Assembly: GCA_023411445.1 (NCBI GenBank)
Contig: JAEYOT010000029.1
Coordinates: 1-6,420, forward strand
Direction: 5' to 3'
Origin: Pseudomonadota bacterium
GTDB lineage: Bacteria > Myxococcota_A > Polyangia > Polyangiales > Polyangiaceae
DNA: 6,420 nt
Under the pieces are notes generated by a model. It was not told the DNA's origin. It searched no databases and saw nothing but the letters and a program-made list of their open reading frames with translations. Each line of letters opens with the position of its first letter. Positions within the stretch are counted from its first letter, which is position 1. Position numbers and translations under genes: made by a program. This document shows, piece by piece, positions 1-5,331 of this stretch.

Positions 1-1
1 G

Positions 2-195
2 GTCAAGCGCTTGGCGTTCAACGCCGCCATCGAGCTCCGCGCCAACCCGGCGATCGACGGCGCGCGCGCCGCCGGGCGTGATACGAAGATCGCGCTGGAC
101 GACGCGTGGGGCTACGTGAACGCCGGGCGCGGCTTGGGCATGATGCTAGGCCTGTTCCAGGCGCCGTTTTCGCTGGAAACCGCACGCGCGTGCGT
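2..195 (+). pseudogene. 5' part of a frameshifted outer-membrane porin gene (runs in from outside the window)
   Basis: Frame 2 is open from the first base of the window and reads like the early strands of a phosphate-selective porin O/P barrel: VKRLAFNAAIELRA, then KIALDDAWGYVNAG, then GMMLGLFQAPFSLET. The alternating polar/hydrophobic strands and the 'G-x-F-x-x-P-F-S-x-E' pattern are what this family shows just before a 'D-L-A-F-x-E-R-S' stretch. That continuation is present, but in frame 1 from about base 190 (RVRDLAFLERSVAVRG). After about base 195 frame 2 becomes an Arg/Ser/Pro-rich string that does not look like protein, and it stops at base 307. The true start codon lies upstream of the window; the TTG at base 11 is only an internal codon. 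The break is best explained by one missing base between about 176 and 195, in or near a cgcgcg run. Whether it is a real mutation or a sequence error cannot be told here. Confidence 0.75.
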
Positions 196-1155
196 GACCT
201 CGCGTTCCTGGAGCGCAGCGTGGCGGTGCGCGGCTTCGCCGTACCGGCGCCGAAAGTGCTCGGCGCCGCCATCACGGGGCGCACCTACACGGCCATCGGT
301 CGCCTGAGCTGGACGCTCGGCGGGTTCGGCGCCGAGGCCCTCACGCCAGGCGATCCCGATCGCGGCTTCGACGGTATCGGACAGATTGGCCTCGAGCCGC
401 TCGCCACGCACCTGGACCACGGCGATTTGCGTAGCCTGTACTTCGGCCTCAGCGCGCGCGGCGGCAGTAGGAATCCGCGCGACGCCTCGACGGACGCGCC
501 CGCCGTCACGACCCGCCAGGGCTTCGCGCTGTGGCGCCCCACCCGCAGCAGCGTGGCGGGAGACGCGCACGTCTTGCAGACCGGCTCACAAGGCGCGCTC
601 GGCTTGGCCGCGCGGATTCCCACTCGCTACGTCACGCTACGCGCCGAGGGCTTCTGGGCGCGCAAGGACACGCGTGAGGTTGGCGGCTCCGCTGGCGAGC
701 GCGGCGGGACCCTGCAGGGGTTCTCCGGTTACGCCGAGCTCTCGCTGTGGCCGCTCATGGCGTTCGGCGTGCTGCAGACCGAGCAGATCGAGCTTGGGAC
801 GTACCCGGAGCCGCAGCACCTCGAGCTCGCCAGCGCTGTCCCTCATCAAGACCGCTACGGCTTGGAGCTCGCGCTGATGGCCGGCGGCATTCAAGCTCGC
901 TACGAGCCGGCGTCGCGCTCCGGGCCGTCCGATCCGGCGCTGCCCGACAGTGAGCTCCGCGTGCTGGAGCTGGGCGCGGCGCTCAATTACTGGCACACCG
1001 AGCGCTTCAAGCTGGCGGCTAGCTACAACCTGTACATCACGCCAGGTAGCGGCACGCCTGAGAACCTAGCGCTAGTGCCCGGCAACCTGGGCGGGGAAGA
1101 CTTGACCGCTCACCGCTTGCACGAGGTGAGCGCGCGCATGACCCTGAGCTTCTGA
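106..1155 (+). CDS. Phosphate-selective porin O/P-like outer-membrane beta-barrel protein (3' part, N-terminus out of frame)
   Basis: The main body of the porin gene is in frame 1. The nominal GTG at base 106 gives 349 residues, but its first 27 or so (Arg-rich, no strand pattern) are probably read out of frame. Real porin sequence begins near base 190 with RVRDLAFLERSVAVRG and continues the frame-2 fragment. The rest is a run of amphipathic strands, for example ALGLAARIPTRYVTLRAEGFW, GYAELSLWPLMAFGVLQTEQ, RVLELGAALNYWHTERFKLA and ASYNLYITPG, ending HEVSARMTLSF. A C-terminal Phe preceded by alternating hydrophobics is the usual BAM recognition signal of outer-membrane barrels. In this family such proteins form outer-membrane channels for anions such as phosphate or polyphosphate; the substrate here is unknown. 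It converges on the redoxin lipoprotein gene with 8 bp between stop codons. The barrel call is fairly sure, the exact family less so. Confidence 0.75.
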   Translation: MGLRERRARLGHDARPVPGAVFAGNRTRVRDLAFLERSVAVRGFAVPAPKVLGAAITGRTYTAIGRLSWTLGGFGAEALTPGDPDRGFDGIGQIGLEPLATHLDHGDLRSLYFGLSARGGSRNPRDASTDAPAVTTRQGFALWRPTRSSVAGDAHVLQTGSQGALGLAARIPTRYVTLRAEGFWARKDTREVGGSAGERGGTLQGFSGYAELSLWPLMAFGVLQTEQIELGTYPEPQHLELASAVPHQDRYGLELALMAGGIQARYEPASRSGPSDPALPDSELRVLELGAALNYWHTERFKLAASYNLYITPGSGTPENLALVPGNLGGEDLTAHRLHEVSARMTLSF

Positions 1156-1166
1156 GCTCCGGCTCA
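1153..1166. terminator. Small hairpin spanning both convergent stop codons (weak bidirectional terminator candidate)
   Basis: The 14 bases TGAGCTCCGGCTCA form a perfect 5-bp stem with a TCCG loop. The left arm begins with the TGA stop of the porin and the right arm ends with the reverse-strand stop (TCA) of the lipoprotein gene. There is no T-tract on either side and the stem is short, so termination is only a suggestion from its position between convergent genes. The palindrome may simply follow from the two stop codons and GC-rich sequence. Confidence 0.2.
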
Positions 1167-1871
1167 CATCTGGTACTTGACCGAGCAGCCGTAAGCCTCG
1201 GTCTCCGGGATGGCGACGGGCTTGTTCTGCGCCAGATCCGCCAGCGCCGCGTCCACGTAGCTCACCAGCTTGCCGTCCTTGGGCGAGTCACCCTCGCCGT
1301 CGGGCGAGTTGTCGATCGCGCCGCGGTACACCAGCTTGCCTTGCGGATCGATCACGTACAGGTGCGGCGTGCGCTGGGCGCCGTACGCCTTACCGACGAC
1401 GCCGGACTCGTCTAGCAGCACGGGATTGCTGAACTTGAAGCTCTCCTTGGCCTCGCGATTCGTTTCGACGCCGTGCCCTTGCTTGCCTTTGGCGCCGGAG
1501 TTGATCGCCAGCCAGACCACCCCATTTTTCTCGTGACGTGCGGCGGTGCCCAGCAGCGAGCCCTTGGTATGGCTGGCTTTGACGAACGGGCAGCCGGGGT
1601 TGAACCACTCGAGCACGACCGTCTTTCCGCGGAAGCTGGACAGCTTGACCAGCTTGCCGTCGAGATCCGGCAGCTCGAAGTCTGGCGCCTCCTCGCCCAG
1701 CTTGGCCGACGCCGGGGCAGGGGCGACGGTGCTGGCAGGGCTAGCGGCGGCTGGCTGTTGAGCGCTGGGAGCAGGCTCCGCGCCGGGCTCGGTTTGCGAC
1801 TTGCGTGAGCAGCCCAGAGCGATGACGAGGCTCAGACCAATCAGCGTCGACTGTACGGTTCGCTTCGGCAT
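1164..1871 (-). CDS. Redoxin (AhpC/TSA, peroxiredoxin-like) domain lipoprotein
   Basis: A 235-residue predicted lipoprotein. Residues 1-20 form a signal peptide (K3-R4, hydrophobic core, IALG before C21) with C21 as the likely lipidated cysteine. Residues 22-56 are a Pro/Ala/Ser-rich tether. The redoxin domain runs from about 57 to 215: GEEAPDFELPDLDGK, then FRGKTVVLEWFNPGCPFVK with the active-site Cys at C94, the thioredoxin-fold cis-Pro motif TPHLYVID at T168-P169, and QGKLVYRGAIDN. There is no CXXC: C94 is followed by PFV. The only other mature cysteine besides C21 is C229 in the terminal GCSVKY. From memory, the CPFVK plus C-terminal GCSVKY pair recurs in a group of peroxiredoxin-like envelope proteins. 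A periplasmic thiol redox or peroxidase role is an inference. No Shine-Dalgarno is visible before the ATG; the stop of the TPR gene lies 15 bp upstream, so translational coupling within one operon is likely. Confidence 0.88.
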   Translation of the reverse strand: MPKRTVQSTLIGLSLVIALGCSRKSQTEPGAEPAPSAQQPAAASPASTVAPAPASAKLGEEAPDFELPDLDGKLVKLSSFRGKTVVLEWFNPGCPFVKASHTKGSLLGTAARHEKNGVVWLAINSGAKGKQGHGVETNREAKESFKFSNPVLLDESGVVGKAYGAQRTPHLYVIDPQGKLVYRGAIDNSPDGEGDSPKDGKLVSYVDAALADLAQNKPVAIPETEAYGCSVKYQM

Positions 1872-1886
1872 GGGGTGAAGGGTAGC

Positions 1887-4421
1887 TCAGCCGTTCATCA
1901 TGCGCGTAAACTTCTCGGTCAAGATCGGGTCAGCCGCCATCTTCGCGCCCCACGCCGTGGCCACTTGCCCGTAGCTCATCATGTCGAGGCCGTAGCGACC
2001 CAGCGCCCCCATCATGTCGCCCGTCTGCATGCCCTTCAGGATGCCGACGTAGTCACTCAATTTTGCCACGGGCTGGCCCGGGAACACCACCGGATCCGGA
2101 TCACCCGCGTTTCCTTGGGCGATTTCGTGCTGCGCTTGCTGGGCCTGCGCCATACGCAAGTGCATGTCCATGTTGCCGTCGCGGATGCGATCCAGCGCGG
2201 CCTTCTCTTCGGCGTTCACGCCCATCTTCGCGAAGCTCAGGTTCTCCTGCAGCTCGATGAAGCGCTCGTGCAGGGCGCGGCTGTTGTTCATGGCCTCCTG
2301 CCACTCGGGGATGTGAAGCAGTAATCCGCCGGTGCCGTCGTCACGCCGGAGCGGCAGGTTGAAGCGCTGCAGGAGCGCGGCCAGCTCGGGCGGCGGCTCG
2401 CCCAGCACCGCGCTCGTCACCGCTCCAGGACCGCCGTGTCCGATGCTGGCCATGATGCGATCGCGCTCGGCGCTGAACTCGGCGTACTCCTCGAGCGTGA
2501 GCCCACCGTAGCGGCGCGTGGGAGGCTTGACCCGGTTCTGCTTGGCCGGATCCTCCTCCAGTTGCTCGAGCCAGGCCTCCAAGCTCGTGCGAGTCGGCTC
2601 CGGGTGCTCACCGAGCCCGAGCCACACGTGCGCCAGCACCGTCTCCCAGCCGGTGAAGCCGCGCGCCGGCGCGATCGAGCGCAGCCAGGCGAACAGCTGC
2701 TCGATCTCAGGACGCAGCGCTGGATCTGCCTTGGCGCGGAAGCCGAACGCGATGATGGCGGCGCTGGTCGTCCAATCCGAAGGACCGCACACGAGCGAGA
2801 ACAGCGCGCCGCGGCCCGGCCCGGTTTGCCAGTTGCCCAGGTGCGAGAGCACCAGCGCCGCCGCCACCTGACAGCGGTACACCCAATAGAAGCCGTCGAA
2901 GCCCGAGTCCGGCGGCGGCAAGGGGGGATCGGTCATGACCGCCAGGAAGCCGTGAAGCCACGCCTCACCCCACTGCTGCGCGATGGCGCGCGCGCCAGCG
3001 TCCCACACGTCTTGCCGGTAGAGCTGCGCCGCCAGGCTGCCGATCACCTGCTGCGCGCGCGGATCCGCCGCCGGGTACACCCTGTGCGGCGTAGTGCCCT
3101 CGTAGCTCCACAAGCGGTACTGCACCTGCGCCTTGTCCGCGCGCGGATCCGGCGACTGCACCTCCTCGACCTGGATATCCAGCTTGCCGCTGGCGCCCAT
3201 GCTGCGCATCACTAGGTCGAAGGCCAGGCCGACGCTGGGCGCGTCCAGGTACTTGCTCTCCAGCCCGATGCTGCAAGAGAGGCCCTGACCGCAGCAGCGC
3301 AAGATGGGCAGAAGCTCGCGCGCGAACGAGCGCGCCGCCGCGGCGGTGGCGTCGCCAGGCCCTTGCAGGAACGTGTAGTAGGCCTGCATCGGCTCGATGC
3401 GATCGCACAGCTCGCGGGTGAGGTGGCTCCACCACTCGCGCTCGCGCAACGTCATCAGCGCGAGCTTGTCCTCCTCCGCGCGGTACGTGACGTAGCGCGC
3501 GTAGTGGTACGAAGGACGCGCGTCCTCGTAATCCGGCTCGCGTGAGAGCAGCTCGTGGAAGACGTGCACCGCGCGCTCGTTCTGCTGCGCGTCGAGGTAG
3601 GCCCAGCCGAGATCGAACAGCGGCGAGTTGTCTTTCGGATCCAGCTGCAGCGCGGCGCGCGCGTGCCGCTCGGACTCGTCGGGGCGACCGGCCTGACGGT
3701 AGGCGTTGGCCGCCGCCGTTTGCACGCGCCAATCCTGGGGGAAGCGCTGCACCCCTTCCAGCGCGACCGCGACGGTGGCGTTCGGATCGCTCAAGCGACG
3801 GCGCAGCAGCGCCTCACCGAAGTACAGCACCGCCTCGTCGGGGAACTGGCGGCGCAAAGTGTTGAACAGATCGGCGCCGGCCTTCACGTTGATCAGCCGC
3901 GGATCGTCCGCGTCCGGCTGCGCCGGCACGGAAATACCGACGCGCAGCACCGTGCGCACGACGTGCGCCGAGAACACCTCCCAGCCGAGGCGAGCGACGA
4001 TCTCCGGGCTGCACCATCGCGCCAGCCACGGCAAGTAGCCGAGGCTCGGCGCTGCGTCGATCACCCGACAGAGCAGCTGTAGCGCCTCCGGCAAGCGCTG
4101 CTGCATCATGAGGATGCGGGCACGCACGGCCGCCGTCGCCACGTGGATGGCGCCCGTCTCCACCGGCACCGTAGAGAGCGGGTCGGGCGAGGCCAGGGCG
4201 ATCTCGTCAGCCAGATCCAGGTACGAGCGATCGTTGGGGAAGAGCATCAACGCGTCGGACGCGAACAACATGGCCGAGATCAGCTCGCCGCGCTGAAATG
4301 TCTCGAGGGCGCGCGCCTTCAGGCGTTCACCTAGCTCGGCGCGGGCATTCTGTGCGTTGGGCAGCTCGTTGGGATCGAGGGGCTTGGTCGGTTCCATGGC
4401 TTCGTGCAGAGCCGAGCACAT
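1887..4421 (-). CDS. Large TPR-repeat protein of unknown function
   Basis: An 844-residue protein with no signal peptide or membrane segment, so probably cytoplasmic. TPR-like helical pairs are seen at about 34-64, 98-125 and 198-229, and clearer TPRs at about 231-262 (AAANAYRQAGRPDESERHAR) and 265-296 (LFDLGWAYLDAQQNERAVHV). Residues 375-383 hold three cysteines (RCCGQGLSC). Residues 460-605 are Trp-rich and helical, ending in a PEIEQLFAWLRSIAP and VLAHVWLGLG stretch. The last 60 residues form a compact helical module (LSDYVGILKGMQTGDMMGAL, RYGLDMMSYGQVATAW, MAADPILTEKF) that reminds me of short C-terminal modules in other myxobacterial proteins; I cannot name it with confidence. TPRs usually bind partner proteins, so a scaffold or assembly role is an inference. 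The ATG at 4421 (MCSALHEA) competes with an in-frame ATG at 4397 (MEPTKPLD); neither has a clear Shine-Dalgarno, though GAAG lies 3 bases before the latter. The redoxin lipoprotein gene follows after 15 bp. Confidence 0.88.
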   Translation of the reverse strand: MCSALHEAMEPTKPLDPNELPNAQNARAELGERLKARALETFQRGELISAMLFASDALMLFPNDRSYLDLADEIALASPDPLSTVPVETGAIHVATAAVRARILMMQQRLPEALQLLCRVIDAAPSLGYLPWLARWCSPEIVARLGWEVFSAHVVRTVLRVGISVPAQPDADDPRLINVKAGADLFNTLRRQFPDEAVLYFGEALLRRRLSDPNATVAVALEGVQRFPQDWRVQTAAANAYRQAGRPDESERHARAALQLDPKDNSPLFDLGWAYLDAQQNERAVHVFHELLSREPDYEDARPSYHYARYVTYRAEEDKLALMTLREREWWSHLTRELCDRIEPMQAYYTFLQGPGDATAAAARSFARELLPILRCCGQGLSCSIGLESKYLDAPSVGLAFDLVMRSMGASGKLDIQVEEVQSPDPRADKAQVQYRLWSYEGTTPHRVYPAADPRAQQVIGSLAAQLYRQDVWDAGARAIAQQWGEAWLHGFLAVMTDPPLPPPDSGFDGFYWVYRCQVAAALVLSHLGNWQTGPGRGALFSLVCGPSDWTTSAAIIAFGFRAKADPALRPEIEQLFAWLRSIAPARGFTGWETVLAHVWLGLGEHPEPTRTSLEAWLEQLEEDPAKQNRVKPPTRRYGGLTLEEYAEFSAERDRIMASIGHGGPGAVTSAVLGEPPPELAALLQRFNLPLRRDDGTGGLLLHIPEWQEAMNNSRALHERFIELQENLSFAKMGVNAEEKAALDRIRDGNMDMHLRMAQAQQAQHEIAQGNAGDPDPVVFPGQPVAKLSDYVGILKGMQTGDMMGALGRYGLDMMSYGQVATAWGAKMAADPILTEKFTRMMNG

Positions 4422-4532
4422 TAGCCCGAAAGGTCCGGCGCCGTCATTGCGCGCGCATCCCTGCGTTCTGCCGTGGTTTTGCCGCGTGGGTGGCGCTGCG
4501 TGCAGCGTGAGCAGTCAGTGCTGTGCTGCCTT

Positions 4533-4570
4533 CTCAACAACTCTGCGAGACCAATGCCAATGTTGTTGGG
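4533..4570. repeat. Inverted repeat in the gap between the STAS-like and TPR genes
   Basis: CTCAACAAC (4533-4541) faces GTTGTTGGG (4562-4570), a 9-bp stem with one G-T wobble and a 20-base loop. The inner seven pairs (CAACAAC/GTTGTTG) are perfect. It starts 13 bases past the stop codon of the STAS-like gene on the minus strand. It could end that transcript, but no T-run follows and the loop is long. It could instead be an operator for the TPR operon, since the loop contains the sigma-54-like site. The loop also carries a tandem 6-base repeat, CCAATG twice (4551-4562, overlapping the right arm by one base). Confidence 0.35.
4544..4560 (-). promoter_or_regulatory. Sigma-54-like promoter candidate upstream of the TPR gene
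   Basis: Read on the minus strand the site is TTGGCATTGGTCTCGCA. It has the two diagnostic dinucleotides GG and GC exactly 10 bases apart and matches 9 of 12 defined positions of TGGCACG-N4-TTGCW; the mismatches are the two bases after TGGCA and the second T of the downstream half. It points toward the TPR gene and would give a leader of about 110-135 bases depending on which start codon is used. Myxobacteria use many sigma-54 promoters, which makes it plausible, but a single match of this quality can arise by chance. No better sigma-70-like promoter is visible in the 162-bp gap (4422-4583). Confidence 0.3.
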
Positions 4571-4583
4571 CTTGGACCGGACG

Positions 4584-5060
4584 TCAGTTGCGACGGCCGG
4601 TGCTGCTACCTAAGCCTTCGGCGCTGGACTTGGGCGGGCTGAGCGTGAACTGGCTCGGCCGAACCGAGCGGGTGCCGACGCCGGCCTCCTCGTACGCTCG
4701 CGACAGCTCGCGACAGCACGTGATCTTCACGTGGACGGCGAAGGCCAGCGTCGCGGCTGCCATGCGGGCGGGCGGCAAGTTCGACACGAAGAGGATGTGC
4801 ACGCCCTGTCGCTGCTTGAAGAGATCGAACCAAAGGGCTGCGCGCGCGACCGAGGCTGGCTCGAAGCCCGTCAGGTCGAGCGAGTCGATGATCCAGGTTC
4901 CGCAGTGCGTCTGTTCGACCAAGGCGCGGAACTGTTCCAGGCGATCGCTCAGGTGCTGACCCGTCATGTACCCGCGCATGGAGGTGACGAGCACACCGCT
5001 GCTCACGAGCTCCGTTTCGATTTCCCCTCGGAGGTTGGTGTTAGACGGCGGGTGGGGCAT
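4584..5060 (-). CDS. STAS-like domain protein, function unknown
   Basis: The likely ATG at 5060 (MPHPPSNTNL) gives 158 residues. The pattern resembles a STAS/SpoIIAA-like alpha/beta fold: a strand SSGVLVTSMRGYM at about 20-32, a helix LSDRLEQFRALVEQ at 37-50, a buried strand TWIIDSLDLTGFEP at 55-68, a helix VARAALWFDLFKQR at 71-84, a strand VHILFVSN at 87-94, and a helix PARMAAATLAFAV at 97-109. The last 30 residues are a Ser/Pro/Arg-rich tail. STAS domains act in partner switching or signalling; this copy is too diverged for me to identify a phosphorylated Ser, so the role is open. The frame stays open 109 codons further upstream, to 5387, but that stretch is Arg/Ser-rich, overlaps the rarD start and has no family look, so I reject it. 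A weak AGGG lies 4 bases before the chosen ATG. The gene is divergent from rarD and 162 bp upstream of the TPR gene. Confidence 0.75.
   Translation of the reverse strand: MPHPPSNTNLRGEIETELVSSGVLVTSMRGYMTGQHLSDRLEQFRALVEQTHCGTWIIDSLDLTGFEPASVARAALWFDLFKQRQGVHILFVSNLPPARMAAATLAFAVHVKITCCRELSRAYEEAGVGTRSVRPSQFTLSPPKSSAEGLGSSTGRRN
4696..4717. repeat. Tandem 10-bp repeat inside the STAS-like gene
   Basis: GCTCGCGACA occurs twice in direct succession (4696-4705, 4706-4715), followed by the first two bases of a third copy. The unit is not a multiple of three, so gain or loss of a copy would shift the frame and replace the C-terminal tail of the STAS-like protein. The present frame reads a sensible helix (CRELSRAYEEAG), so this copy number looks like the functional one. 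It may be coincidental in GC-rich coding sequence. Confidence 0.4.
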
Positions 5061-5195
5061 GGGGCCCTGGCGTCTTTTCAAGCGGTCAACGCGAGCGAGC
5101 GTTAAGAGGTGCCGGGCGAGTCGCTCACTTTTGGTGCGGCCGGAGCGCCATGTGGGCGCGCGCAGGGCAAAACAGACTAGCGAAAGCGGGGCGGC

Positions 5196-5224
5196 TGGAA
5201 AGCCTGCTTCGCGGCGATTATACT
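5196..5224 (+). promoter_or_regulatory. Sigma-70-type promoter for rarD and the DUF4169 gene
   Basis: TGGAAA (5196-5201, 4 of 6 to TTGACA) and TATACT (5219-5224, 5 of 6 to TATAAT) are separated by 17 bases, the ideal spacing. The -10 box sits in one of the few AT-richer spots of a GC-rich divergent gap (5061-5331) and points toward rarD. Transcription would start near base 5231, leaving a leader of about 100 bases. I found no comparable promoter in the other direction for the STAS-like gene. Confidence 0.5.
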
Positions 5225-5243
5225 GGGAGATCCGCGAGGTTGA

Positions 5244-5264
5244 ACGTGAGGGGCTGCCCTCCGT
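5244..5264 (+). promoter_or_regulatory. Hairpin in the rarD leader
   Basis: GAGGG (5248-5252) pairs with CCCTC (5257-5261) around a GCTG loop, and ACG (5244-5246) pairs with CGT (5262-5264) across a single bulged T. This gives an 8-bp GC-rich stem about 15 bases after the predicted transcription start. It may affect mRNA stability or be incidental. It has no T-run and shows no riboswitch pattern that I recognise. Confidence 0.25.
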
Positions 5265-5331
5265 ACTGAGCCGAGCGAGCATCTGTACCTGCTGCTGGAG
5301 ACTCCGCGCGGGGCTTACCATCCTCGAGGCG

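Noticed and set aside
160..200. Programmed -1 ribosomal frameshift in the porin
   Set aside because: No X-XXY-YYZ slippery heptamer in the right frame and no obvious downstream stimulator; a missing base is simpler.
2436..3215. 259-codon open frame on the plus strand, antisense to the TPR gene
   Set aside because: Arg/Ala/His-rich with no fold-like pattern; a typical shadow of a GC-rich gene on the opposite strand, which is itself convincing.
2965..3732. 255-codon open frame on the minus strand in another frame of the TPR gene
   Set aside because: Extremely Arg/Ala-rich and lies wholly within the TPR coding region, whose own frame shows clear TPR motifs.
4357..4959. 200-codon plus-strand open frame covering the gap between the TPR and STAS-like genes
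   Set aside because: No start signal and no recognisable motif; its right part is antisense to the STAS-like gene and its left part is antisense to the TPR start.
4966..5331. Long upstream extension of rarD in the same frame
   Set aside because: It would add 122 Arg/Ser-rich residues before a well-defined first membrane helix and would run across the predicted promoter and the start of the STAS-like gene.
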